From contig JACJYO010000001.1 of NCBI GenBank assembly GCA_020636075.1, forward strand, positions 806,001 through 870,000: a stretch of DNA of 64,000 bases, given 5' to 3'. This DNA comes from Lewinellaceae bacterium (GTDB lineage: Bacteria > Bacteroidota > Bacteroidia > Chitinophagales > Saprospiraceae). Positions 10,901-17,930 of the stretch are shown in pieces. The first letter of the stretch is position 1; every line of letters starts with the position of its first letter. The position numbers and the translations under genes are program-made. The notes under the pieces were generated by a model. It saw only the letters and a program-made list of their open reading frames with translations. It did not search any database and had not been told where the DNA came from.

Positions 10901-13791
10901 ATACGGTACTCAATCCGAATATGGTTGGCGCCGGACAGTACATCGTTACTGCCGTGAGCCTCGACGGACAATGCACCGCTACCGATATGGCTACCGTGAT
11001 CCTCGACATGGTCGTGGATATTTCCGATTCCGTGTCCGTCACCGAGGATTGCATCAGTTTGACTGTCAGTTACAACAACAGCAGTTCCCATGATGGCACC
11101 TGGAACTTCGGCGACGGCGTCGGTACGAGTGTCCTCAACAACGGCACATACACCTATGGCGCGCCCGGAACTTACACTGTGACCTTCACACCCAACGATA
11201 CCTGCGTTATCGCAGGGCCCATGACCGTGCAGCCCGACTCGGTGCCATTTACCGTAACCGCGCCGGACATCATGACCTGCGCCGATTCGGCCAGCCTTTC
11301 GGCTACGCCGAGCAAACCCGCTACGCTAACCTGGACTACCATGGCGGGGGATACGGTACTCAATCCGAATATGGTTGGCGCCGGACAGTACATCGTTACT
11401 GCCGTGAGCCTCGACGGACAATGCACCGCTACCGATATGGCTACCGTGATTCTCGACATGGTCGTGGATATTTCCGATTCCGTGTCCGTCACCGAGGATT
11501 GCATCAGTTTGACTGTCAGTTACAACAACAGCAGTTCCCATGATGGTACCTGGAACTTCGGCGACGGCGTCGGTACGAGTGTCCTCAACAACGGCACATA
11601 CACCTATGGCGCGCCTGGAACTTACACTGTGACGTTCACACCCAACGATACCTGCGTTATCGCAGGGCCCATGACCGTGCAGCCCGATTCGGTGCCATTT
11701 ACCGTAACCGCGCCGGACATCATGACCTGCGCCGATTCGGCCAGCCTTTCGGCTACGCCGAGCAAACCCGCTACGCTAACCTGGACTACCATGGCGGGGG
11801 ATACGGTACTCAATCCGAATATGGTTGGCGCCGGACAGTACATCGTTACTGCCGTGAGCCTCGACGGACAATGCACCGCTACCGATATGGCTACCGTGAT
11901 TCTCGACATGGTCGTGGATATTTCCGATTCCGTGTCCGTCACCGAGGATTGCATCAGTTTGACTGTCAGTTACAACAACAGCAGTTCCCATGATGGCACC
12001 TGGAACTTCGGCGACGGCGTCGGCACGAGTGTCCTCAACAACGGCACATACACCTATGGCGCGCCCGGAACTTACACCGTGACCTTCACACCCAACGATA
12101 CCTGCGTTATCGCAGGGCCCATGACCGTGCAGCCCGACTCGGTGCCATTTACCGTAACCGCGCCGGACATCATGACCTGCGCCGATTCGGCCAGCCTTTC
12201 GGCTACGCCGAGCAAACCCGCTACGCTAACCTGGACTACCATGGCGGGGGATACGGTATCCAATCCGAATATGGTTGGCGCAGGGCAGTACATTGTTACT
12301 GCCGTGAGCCTCGACGGACAGTGCACCGCTACCGATATGGCTACCGTTGAAATAATCAACTTTATGCTTATCTTAGACGACATTATTAGCTGCGACAGCA
12401 CCGCAGGCCTGAGGGCTACAACCAATTTGCCTGCAACTATTCTTTGGGCGGATATCAACGGCATTCCCGTTCCTGATTCAACCATGGTACTAAGTGGTCA
12501 ATACATTGCTATTGCTACTACACTGGACAGCTTGTGTATGGCCACCGACACGATTTCAGTCATGAACTTAAACTTTAAGGTAACCGCTCAGGATATTACA
12601 ACTTGTGATAGCACAGCAAGCCTAATGGCTATGGCAAGCTTGCCTGCATCAATATTCTGGACAGATATAAATGGCAGCCCGGTACCCGACCCAACAATGG
12701 TTATTAGCGGGCAATACATAGCGATTGCTACCACTTTTGACAGCCTTTGCACAGATGTTGATACAGCAACAGTGATTACCCTCAATTTTATGGTTACTGG
12801 CAACAATGGCGTTGTTTGCGACAGCACGGAAACGGCAGGATTAACAGCGACGATTAATATGCCCGGGGAAATACTAGGCTGGACCAATCTGGCAGGCGAT
12901 CCTGTTCCCGACCCCACGGCTGTTGGCACAGGGCAATACATTGTGACTGCTATTGACGAAACCGAAGCATGCATGGCAACAGATACCGTCGAGGTTACAA
13001 ACGAGGCCGCTATGATCTCGCTAGCCCCGGAGTACCTTATTTGCCAGAATGAAGAAGTGGAGCTGATGGTGACCAATGAGATCCCGGCACATAATTTAAC
13101 TTATGCCTGGACAAATAATTTGCCCGCAATTGCCAACCCCGTGGTTAGTCCGATGAGCCTGACCACCTACACGGTAACAGTCACCAATCAGTATGGCTGC
13201 ACGGACGTTGCTGTTACCAATATTGATGTAGTAGTGGTCACTGTTACCGCCGAAGTTGATGGTTCGGATACAATTTGCACAGGGCAGTTTGCCAATTTAA
13301 AAGCAACCGCCGGTGGTAATGCAGGTTTCTATACTTATCTATGGTCGCCTTCTGGTACTTTGAGCGGCGCGGATACTGCTGAACCGGTAGCTACACCAAC
13401 ACAGACACAAACATACACGGTAACCGTTACAGGCGATGACCTATGTACCGCTACCGGTTCTGTCACCATTTTCTTTCGGGAAACTCAGTGTGCCGAACCG
13501 TATATATTTGTTCCAAAAGCCTTCACGCCAAACGGAGATGGAAACAATGACTTTTTCCGAGTGCGCGGAACAGATCAACTGGGTATCCGACGGATTTATT
13601 TTATAGTATATAACAGATGGGGTGAAGAGGTTTACAAAACCGAGCAACCCATCCACCAGGGTTGGGACGGCACGTTCCGGGGAAAATCGGCTACACCGGA
13701 TTCCTATGGTTGGTACCTTGAAGTTGAATGTAATGATGATGATAATGTCATCCTATACAAAACCAAAGGCAATGTGACATTGCTTCGTTAA
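4972..13791 (+). CDS. Giant repeat surface protein, T9SS type B sorting domain (SprB-like adhesin candidate)
   Basis: About 2939 residues. Signal peptide MTIEKIKNTMLARHLYLVIG then LVLCCVASGLAQ; ATG 4972 chosen, while TTG 4924 and ATG 4999 are possible. Residues about 33-400 hold SprB/Ig-like repeats (CNGDSDGIATV, GGQPPYSYLWSN, LSAGNYTVTVTD). The core is twelve 150-residue units, each with a PKD-like half (DGTWNFGDGVGTS, APGTYTVTFTP) and an Ig-like half (SLSATPSKPATLTWTTMAGD). Three diverged Ig-like copies and two SPB/PKD-type domains follow. The last 90 residues (FVPKAFTPNGDGNNDFFRV, YNRWGEEVYK, GWDGTF) are the gliding-motility-associated type B C-terminal signal, so the protein is exported by T9SS and surface-exposed. 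The upstream PorP/SprF-like gene supports this. No catalytic domain is visible. An adhesin or structural filament is the best guess. Confidence 0.9.
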   Translation: MTIEKIKNTMLARHLYLVIGLVLCCVASGLAQGPNLFLSFTPPSCNGDSDGIATVLAIGGQPPYSYLWSNLEQTPSISGLSAGNYTVTVTDTEGNSTIGTAQLLEPGPLQFNVTVTNPSCNGSPGAMTVFPTGGTPPFNILWSNGVVGASANNLEPGVAYTVEATDLHGCQADTTVFIPEIDSLNINLIIKKAECVGVNDGSATAVVIPSGGSYSYQWNVNNANTPQITNLAAGTFVAVTVTETNSGCIGLANGIIGTHTQLNLNLIADTMVTCFNEMSAAATATASNGTPLYSYAWSGPNGFNATGPMISNLGVGSYAVTATDSRGCTVAGGVNVTFKDSLNADFSIDKSCVANQFIVDIVDHSTATPGPIVSWQWNITWDGGGSFTSNQQNIPMLSIPNQSTGVAQLIVTSAAGCSDTLIQAFKVDSLLDYEVQTQGYSCDSSAVPITVIGDPNFTYNWQPDSFLIFNPDKQNVLADPPTTKTYILVVSNNTCFDSKMVTITRQPLLELEATGDSICGGTGVLTATTNVPGSIVWTNLNGDTINPLMAAPGTYIAIARDNAYQECVRMDTVEVVDVGVNVTATVPNAACPGMLFDLVAQNNNPGDNVTYQWTTDPATLTIADPASAMTTASGPVGTYTVTLVINNQYPCFDTLTFPVQILDSIRIDSLISVKNACVSLTIEYTNNSSYNGTWNFGDGVGTSTLNNGTYTYGAPGTYTVTFTPEGDCVLPVAKEIEPDSVSFTVVAPDITTCSTSASLSATPSKPATLTWTTMAGDTVSNPNMVGAGQYIVTAVSLDGQCTATDMATVILDMVVDISDSVSVTEDCISLTVSYNNSSSHDGTWNFGDGVGTSILNSGTYTYGAPGTYTVTFTPNDTCVIAGPMTVQPDSVPFTVTAPDIMTCADSASLSATPSKPATLTWTTMAGDTVLNPNMVGAGQYIVTAVSLDGQCTATDMATVILDMVVDISDSVSVTEDCISLTVSYNNSSSHDGTWNFGDGVGTSVLNNGTYTYGAPGTYTVTFTPNDTCVIAGPMTVQPDSVPFTVTAPDIMTCADSASLSATPSKPATLTWTTMAGDTVSNPNMVGAGQYIVTAVSLDGQCTATDMATVILDMVVDISDSVSVTEDCISLTVSYNNSSSHDGTWNFGDGVGTSVLNNGTYTYGAPGTYTVTFTPNDTCVIAGPMTVQPDSVPFTVTAPDIMTCADSASLSATPSKPATLTWTTMAGDTVLNPNMVGAGQYIVTAVSLDGQCTATDMATVILDMVVDISDSVSVTEDCISLTVSYNNSSSHDGTWNFGDGVGTSVLNSGTYTYGAPGTYTVIFTPNDTCVIAGPMTVQPDSVPFTVTAPDIMTCADSASLSATPSKPATLTWTTMAGDTVLNPNMVGAGQYIVTAVSLDGQCTATDMATVILDMVVDISDSVSVTEDCISLTVSYNNSSSHDGTWNFGDGVGTSVLNNGTYTYGAPGTYTVTFTPNDTCVIAGPMTVQPDSVPFTVTAPDIMTCADSASLSATPSKPATLTWTTMAGDTVLNPNMVGAGQYIVTAVSLDGQCTATDMATVILDMVVDISDSVSVTEDCISLTVSYNNSSSHDGTWNFGDGVGTSVLNNGTYTYGAPGTYTVTFTPNDTCVIAGPMTVQPDSVPFTVTAPDIMTCADSASLSATPSKPATLTWTTMAGDTVLNPNMVGAGQYIVTAVSLDGQCTATDMATVILDMVVDISDSVSVTEDCISLTVSYNNSSSHDGTWNFGDGVGTSVLNNGTYTYGAPGTYTVTFTPNDTCVIAGPMTVQPDSVPFTVTAPDIMTCADSASLSATPSKPATLTWTTMAGDTVLNPNMVGAGQYIVTAVSLDGQCTATDMATVILDMVVDISDSVSVTEDCISLTVSYNNSSSHDGTWNFGDGVGTSVLNNGTYTYGAPGTYTVTFTPNDTCVIAGPMTVQPDSVPFTVTAPDIMTCADSASLSATPSKPATLTWTTMAGDTVLNPNMVGAGQYIVTAVSLDGQCTATDMATVILDMVVDISDSVSVTEDCISLTVSYNNSSSHDGTWNFGDGVGTSVLNNGTYTYGAPGTYTVTFTPNDTCVIAGPMTVQPDSVPFTVTAPDIMTCADSASLSATPSKPATLTWTTMAGDTVLNPNMVGAGQYIVTAVSLDGQCTATDMATVILDMVVDISDSVSVTEDCISLTVSYNNSSSHDGTWNFGDGVGTSVLNNGTYTYGAPGTYTVTFTPNDTCVIAGPMTVQPDSVPFTVTAPDIMTCADSASLSATPSKPATLTWTTMAGDTVLNPNMVGAGQYIVTAVSLDGQCTATDMATVILDMVVDISDSVSVTEDCISLTVSYNNSSSHDGTWNFGDGVGTSVLNNGTYTYGAPGTYTVTFTPNDTCVIAGPMTVQPDSVPFTVTAPDIMTCADSASLSATPSKPATLTWTTMAGDTVSNPNMVGAGQYIVTAVSLDGQCTATDMATVEIINFMLILDDIISCDSTAGLRATTNLPATILWADINGIPVPDSTMVLSGQYIAIATTLDSLCMATDTISVMNLNFKVTAQDITTCDSTASLMAMASLPASIFWTDINGSPVPDPTMVISGQYIAIATTFDSLCTDVDTATVITLNFMVTGNNGVVCDSTETAGLTATINMPGEILGWTNLAGDPVPDPTAVGTGQYIVTAIDETEACMATDTVEVTNEAAMISLAPEYLICQNEEVELMVTNEIPAHNLTYAWTNNLPAIANPVVSPMSLTTYTVTVTNQYGCTDVAVTNIDVVVVTVTAEVDGSDTICTGQFANLKATAGGNAGFYTYLWSPSGTLSGADTAEPVATPTQTQTYTVTVTGDDLCTATGSVTIFFRETQCAEPYIFVPKAFTPNGDGNNDFFRVRGTDQLGIRRIYFIVYNRWGEEVYKTEQPIHQGWDGTFRGKSATPDSYGWYLEVECNDDDNVILYKTKGNVTLLR
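6958..12357 (+). repeat. Twelve tandem 450-bp coding repeats
   Basis: Period exactly 450 bp (150 codons), twelve units in frame. Unit 1 is diverged in its first half. From about 7240 to 12348 the units differ at only a handful of positions, mostly synonymous (gtc/gtg, ctc/ctt, acc/acg) plus Ser/Leu at the codon before AATCCGAAT and Asn/Ser in LNNGTY. After 12349 the sequence drops abruptly to older, AT-richer diverged copies of the Ig half (about 12360-13000). This pattern indicates recent expansion or homogenisation of the middle of the array. Confidence 0.95.
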
Positions 13792-13818
13792 AAACGCAGC
13801 CCGGCAACTTTCATAAAG

Positions 13819-13858
13819 AAGAGCGCTTCCTGACAGTCAGAAAGCGCTCTTTTTTTTC
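13819..13858 (+). terminator. Rho-independent terminator after the giant gene
   Basis: Stem AAGAGCGCTT (13819-13828) with its complement at 13842-13851, an inner CTGA/TCAG extension, then eight Ts. It lies between convergent genes (giant adhesin and nusB); the A-rich left flank may allow function in both directions. Confidence 0.9.
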
Positions 13859-13884
13859 GAAAACCCAAAAATGAATACCGGATG

Positions 13885-14820
13885 TTACTCGATCAATCCC
13901 CTACCCTCTTTTACAATCTTTTCTTCTTTGATCAATTTCTTCATCAGGCGATCGAGGATACCATTGATAAAATCCTTGCTGTTTTCAGTAGAATAAACCT
14001 TGGAAATTTCAACGTATTCGTTGAGGGTAACTTTTGTCGGGATCGTTGGAAAATGCAACAGCTCGCAAAGTGCCATTTTCAGCATGATCATGTCCAAGAC
14101 CGCAACCCGGTCGGCGTCCCAGTTTTTCAAGTTGGGCGCTATTATTTCAAACAATGCTGCATCTTCCTGACAGGTTTTACGCAGGAGTTGTTCTCCGAAT
14201 TCGCGCACTGTTTCATCAGATGGTTGAAAGTCTTCATAAAACGGACCTTCCACCGGCATGGACTTGAGTGTCTTCTTGATTGCGCCAACCACCAGCGATT
14301 CATCATCCTGCCAATTGTTGTGCCGGTCTTCGGTCAGTTCAACAAACAAATCATTGCTGGTCAGAAACCGGTACAAATCGAGCAACAGCTTGGCATGTTC
14401 CTGGTTGGTTGGTTCTTCCAGGGCCTGGTATTTTTGAAACTCATCTGTTTCGCAAAAGGCCTGGTATAAGTTTCGGATATGGTCCTCGTCAATATCGGTA
14501 TTGGCGTGATATTCCTGCACCACGTTCAGGAAGCCGACATGATTAGCCAGACTTTGTGTGCAGGGATTGGTATACAAGCGGGGAGAAAATCCTTTGTCAT
14601 CGTCGCTGGGAAGCAACTTCGCCGCACGGATTTCAGCATCTTTTTCAGCGTACTGGGTAACTTTAAGGAGCATGTACAGGTGGAAAATGTATATTTCATA
14701 CGTTTTCCAGATGCCATCGTTGTATTCTTTTAAAAGATCGGGAAAAGCCAGTTGTTCATCGCGATTAAGCATGTACAACAGTTGCATGACCTTTACTCGA
14801 ACGCTGCGGCGACTTAACAT
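13885..14820 (-). CDS. nusB: Transcription antitermination factor NusB, long Bacteroidota form
   Basis: 311 residues, about twice the length of the E. coli protein. NusB with S10 (NusE) binds boxA RNA in the antitermination complex on rRNA operons. The N-terminus MLSRRSVRVKVMQLLYMLN is the typical basic first helix of the family. The C-terminal half (about 220-300) carries the conserved core: NWDADRVAVLDMIMLKMALCE, PTKVTLNEYVEISKVYSTE, SKDFINGILDRL. The extra middle part is a Bacteroidota-specific expansion. It converges on the giant surface-protein gene with a shared terminator between them. The upstream neighbour is a T9SS cargo gene 64 nt away. Confidence 0.93.
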   Translation of the reverse strand: MLSRRSVRVKVMQLLYMLNRDEQLAFPDLLKEYNDGIWKTYEIYIFHLYMLLKVTQYAEKDAEIRAAKLLPSDDDKGFSPRLYTNPCTQSLANHVGFLNVVQEYHANTDIDEDHIRNLYQAFCETDEFQKYQALEEPTNQEHAKLLLDLYRFLTSNDLFVELTEDRHNNWQDDESLVVGAIKKTLKSMPVEGPFYEDFQPSDETVREFGEQLLRKTCQEDAALFEIIAPNLKNWDADRVAVLDMIMLKMALCELLHFPTIPTKVTLNEYVEISKVYSTENSKDFINGILDRLMKKLIKEEKIVKEGRGLIE

Positions 14821-14884
14821 AAAATTTCAAATAACGTTTGCCAGTTAAAGGGAGCGGAAATTACGCCGCAAAGAAACGAAATAG

Positions 14885-15913
14885 TTACTGTTTTACCAAC
14901 AACATCGCTTGTTGACCTGTACCTGTTTGCAACGTGCAAGTGTAAAGACCTGGTAAAAGATGCTGAATATCCAATGTACAGGTTCTGTTGCTGAGGTTTT
15001 CAATGTGCTGTTCAACCAACACTTTCCCCAATAAATCAGTCAGGATCACCCTACCATCATTCTGTGCATCGATGTTCCAGGAAACATGTGCAGTTTCTGT
15101 TACCGGGTTGGGGTTTATTTTTAGAAAATACTGTTCGAACGCAGGCGAAACCGTCGACGATGTTTCACCATTGAGTACAGCAATATCATCCAACTGGAGG
15201 ATGTTGTCGTTTTTGGAATCGTGTAGAAATGCAATGTAAATCCAGTTTCCTGCATATTTCGCCAGGTTCACTGTATGCGGTTCCAAGCGCCCGTTATAGG
15301 TAGGCGCATTGGGATGCGCAAGGAAAAAATACGCCGAATCCGTGTACCAATTCGCGTGTACATATCCGGGCGAATAAACATAGTCTTCCGTATTAAATGA
15401 GCTGATGATAGTGTAAGCCACCATTTCGGCCGCTACAAACAGTGTATCGGTAAAAGCATTTGTGAACGGTTCATTGGTTGTCGTGGAAACCAGCACTTTA
15501 TACCCATCCACATACCCCGGGCCATCTAAGGATAGCGAGCGCCAGGAAAGTATCGTCGCTGAATCCGGAATGTACACCGGCGGTGTGATCAGCCAATTTT
15601 CATTCCGCACGCTGGTATCCACCATCCAGGAACAACTGGTAAAAACAAAGTTTTGGCCAGGGTCACTTGGGATTCCGAGGTCACTATCCCAAAACCAATT
15701 CCCTGGAACTTTCTCCGTTCTACCGCAATCAGTAACTCCGTTATCGGCATCCCAATTCACCCATTGCAGGTCGTTACCGGATGGAAATTCCAGCATGGTG
15801 TCCGACGGATCTACGGTAAACGTTTGAAACAGCAAGGTGTCCGGAATACCCAACGTCTGCCCATCCAGAATCAGGGTACTGGATAACAGCAATAACACAG
15901 TAAAATATTTCAT
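14885..15913 (-). CDS. Secreted protein, choice-of-anchor-J-like with T9SS type A sorting domain
   Basis: 342 residues. Signal peptide MKYFTVLLLLSSTLILDGQ. The body (about 25-240) has the look of the choice-of-anchor J / MAM-like jelly-roll: FPSGNDLQWVNWDADNG, NENWLITPPVYIPDSATI, LSWRSLSLDGPGYVDGYKVL, QLDDIAVLNGE. The last 75 residues (LKINPNPVTETAHVSW, LLGKVLVEQHI, LLPGLYTCTL) are a Por secretion tail (type A CTD), which targets it through T9SS and usually leads to attachment to lipopolysaccharide at the surface. It starts 9 nt after the stop of the heptose-kinase-like gene, so the two are probably cotranscribed. No enzyme motif is seen; ligand unknown. Confidence 0.88.
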   Translation of the reverse strand: MKYFTVLLLLSSTLILDGQTLGIPDTLLFQTFTVDPSDTMLEFPSGNDLQWVNWDADNGVTDCGRTEKVPGNWFWDSDLGIPSDPGQNFVFTSCSWMVDTSVRNENWLITPPVYIPDSATILSWRSLSLDGPGYVDGYKVLVSTTTNEPFTNAFTDTLFVAAEMVAYTIISSFNTEDYVYSPGYVHANWYTDSAYFFLAHPNAPTYNGRLEPHTVNLAKYAGNWIYIAFLHDSKNDNILQLDDIAVLNGETSSTVSPAFEQYFLKINPNPVTETAHVSWNIDAQNDGRVILTDLLGKVLVEQHIENLSNRTCTLDIQHLLPGLYTCTLQTGTGQQAMLLVKQ

Positions 15914-15922
15914 AGCAGCTAA

Positions 15923-16909
15923 TTATTGGTTCAACCATTGACCTAGCTCGGCTTCCAAGATGCTCCGCTGAACTGGCACTACCCCGGGGTATTCACAAAC
16001 CTGGCCCCCAGAAAGGTTGGAAAGTGCGGCAATCAACTGATTTTCCAAGCCCGCTACCAGCCCTAATGTGGCAATTCCGATCACGCTGTCGCCGGCTCCG
16101 CTAACATCTGCGACATTGCGCTGGATAGTCGGGTAGAGCGCCGCAGAATCGCCGTCATCCAAAAATAAGCCTTTTTCAGAAAGCGTGACCATGGTTACGT
16201 TGTTCTGAAGCCTGTTCTTTAAATAATCGGCAGCCTTTTTTAAAGAATCCAGTGTGGTATCAACTTCAAATGGCACGCTATCCCGTATTTCTTTGAGGTT
16301 GGGTTTAAATAAATCAACACCTCGGTAGGCAAAAAAGTTAGCTTTTTTGGGATCAACCGAAATTATCACACCGTGCTTTTTTGCCAAATCGGTCACCGCC
16401 TGAATTACCGCCGGTGCAAGAACTCCTTTGTTGTAATCCTGAAAAATCAGGGCTTTTATGGGAAAACGAGCCAGCAATTCCGCCACTTTTCGGACCAACA
16501 TGTCGGCTTCCTGCTCCGACAAATCATGCACATCTTCCTGATCGATGCGCAACATTTGCTGATTATTTCCCAAAACACGCGTTTTAACCGTCGTTTTCCT
16601 GCTTTTGGAAAAAACTAAACCTTCCGACCGCATGCCCGAAACTGGTAAAATTTGTTGCAAGGCATACCCATCCGGGTCATCGCCAACCACACTACATAAA
16701 ATAGGGACTGCACCCAGAGCCTGCACATTCAGTGCTACGTTTGCTGCACCACCCAACCGGTCTTCTGTCCGCTGATACAGCACAACGGGCACAGGTGCTT
16801 CCGGTGAAATACGGCTTACATTGCCCATCAGGTATCGGTCGAGCATCACATCGCCGACAATCAGCACCTCATGGTTTTCAAGTTTTTGAATGATTTCTTT
16901 TGCCGTCAT
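15923..16909 (-). CDS. PfkB family kinase, D-glycero-beta-D-manno-heptose-7-phosphate kinase-like (RfaE domain I)
   Basis: 328 residues, PfkB/ribokinase fold. The opening VLIVGDVMLDRYLMGNVSRI (residues 15-34) and the next stretch, SPEAPVPVV, are the signature of the kinase half of HldE/RfaE, which phosphorylates heptose 7-phosphate at C1 for LPS heptose synthesis. The PfkB motif GAGDS is at 271-275, with D274 the expected catalytic base. There is no cytidylyltransferase half, so it is a stand-alone HldA-type enzyme. I start at ATG 16909: its ATG overlaps the TGA of the upstream MBL gene (ATGA), implying translational coupling; an upstream in-frame start at 16933 would overlap more. A T9SS cargo gene follows 9 nt downstream. 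Another PfkB sugar substrate is possible. Confidence 0.85.
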   Translation of the reverse strand: MTAKEIIQKLENHEVLIVGDVMLDRYLMGNVSRISPEAPVPVVLYQRTEDRLGGAANVALNVQALGAVPILCSVVGDDPDGYALQQILPVSGMRSEGLVFSKSRKTTVKTRVLGNNQQMLRIDQEDVHDLSEQEADMLVRKVAELLARFPIKALIFQDYNKGVLAPAVIQAVTDLAKKHGVIISVDPKKANFFAYRGVDLFKPNLKEIRDSVPFEVDTTLDSLKKAADYLKNRLQNNVTMVTLSEKGLFLDDGDSAALYPTIQRNVADVSGAGDSVIGIATLGLVAGLENQLIAALSNLSGGQVCEYPGVVPVQRSILEAELGQWLNQ

Positions 16910-17823
16910 GCCGCCGATTGTTTTTTGTTCCAATACCGCAACAATCCCGCCACCGACATGTATGCCGGATTGGCCGCTTCATACTGCTCCAGAGCAAGGC
17001 CGGAAATACCGGCAGATTCCAGTTCTTCCCGGACAAAATTTTCAAACGCCGGCACTATTTCGGCGGTTGGGGTTTGTTTTTCAGCATATGGTTTCATCCA
17101 GTTTGCCCAGATAACCAGGCGTTTGGCCAGCTCATCGAGGTGTTCCGATTTGTTGGTTATTTTTCCAAAATGGGTCAGGTACAGCGTGGGCACCGGCAAC
17201 TCGCGAATTAATTGGATGGACGCCAGCCAGTCTTCAATGTTAATATCCGGGGGCGGGCATGGGGGAACCACGCGTTGTTCATCGATCCGCACCCCTGCTA
17301 CATCACCGGTAAACAACACATGTGTTTCAACCGGACTATCCGGAAGAGCCACCTCCCAGGCAATATGATGCACGGCATGCCCCGGGGTATACCAAGCCGT
17401 AAACTGCAATCCGCCGGCATCGATCGTTTCGCCATGCTCAGGGGCATACAACTGAGATTCCGGGATGGGCTCCATAGCGCCCCAAAGCGTATCCATCGCA
17501 TCGCCGTAGATCATTCGGGCTGAATTATACAGGCGCTCCGGGCTGGCCAGGTGGGGTAATCCGCGGGGATGTACATAAATTTTAGCGCCCCGGCGCGCCA
17601 TGGCCCAGGCAGCGCCCGCGTGATCGAAGTGAATGTGTGAAACAAAAACATGTGCAATATCTGCCGGTTTCCAGCCTTTCGCTGCCAGGGCTTTTTCAAG
17701 GTTGGAAAAGGTTGAATAGGGCCCGGTTTCCACCAGCACAAGCCCGGTTGGGCCTTCCAGTACAAAAGCTGCAATCGTGTGTTCCAGATTTTTAAAACCA
17801 AGGTCCAGTGTATGAATCGTCAT
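16906..17823 (-). CDS. MBL-fold metallo-hydrolase
   Basis: 305 residues. Metallo-beta-lactamase fold with the dinuclear metal site: HIHFDH at 63-68 (H63, H65, D67, H68), H149 in TPGHAVHH, D174 in FTGDV, H218 in YLTHFG. All ligands are present, so it should be an active hydrolase. Family members include glyoxalase II-like thioesterases, lactonases and phosphodiesterases; the sequence alone does not choose among them. Start set at ATG 17823 (MTIHTLDLGF) because the 13 upstream residues look non-native. Its stop overlaps the start of the heptose-kinase-like gene. A terminator upstream (17861-17905) separates it from the acyl-CoA dehydrogenase gene, so this gene begins its own unit. Confidence 0.88.
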   Translation of the reverse strand: MTIHTLDLGFKNLEHTIAAFVLEGPTGLVLVETGPYSTFSNLEKALAAKGWKPADIAHVFVSHIHFDHAGAAWAMARRGAKIYVHPRGLPHLASPERLYNSARMIYGDAMDTLWGAMEPIPESQLYAPEHGETIDAGGLQFTAWYTPGHAVHHIAWEVALPDSPVETHVLFTGDVAGVRIDEQRVVPPCPPPDINIEDWLASIQLIRELPVPTLYLTHFGKITNKSEHLDELAKRLVIWANWMKPYAEKQTPTAEIVPAFENFVREELESAGISGLALEQYEAANPAYMSVAGLLRYWNKKQSAA

Positions 17824-17860
17824 AGTCAGGTGTTGATTTACTGGGCAAAAATATGGATTC

Positions 17861-17905
17861 AAAAAAGAAAGTCATCGGATGACCGGAGTCTTCCAATGAC
17901 TTTCA
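17861..17905 (-). terminator. Terminator after the acyl-CoA dehydrogenase gene
   Basis: Read on the minus strand: GAAAGTCAT (17904-17896), an inner weak stem, ATGACTTTC (17875-17867), then a run of six Ts (17866-17861). It lies 26 nt past the acyl-CoA dehydrogenase stop. Confidence 0.85.
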
Positions 17906-17930
17906 AAAATCATTGTTCGGTTGCAACAGC

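Noticed and set aside
6958..12357. CRISPR-like array
   Set aside because: The period is 450 bp with no unique spacers, and it is in-frame coding sequence.
7122..12485. Repeated antisense open frames of 110 and 71 codons and a 340-codon alternative frame at 10071-11093
   Set aside because: They recur every 450 bp because they mirror the tandem repeat of the giant gene; the sense frame has signal peptide, known domains and sorting tail, the others none.
13882..14469. 195-codon plus-strand frame over nusB
   Set aside because: Cys/Phe-rich shadow with no family features; nusB is convincing on the other strand.
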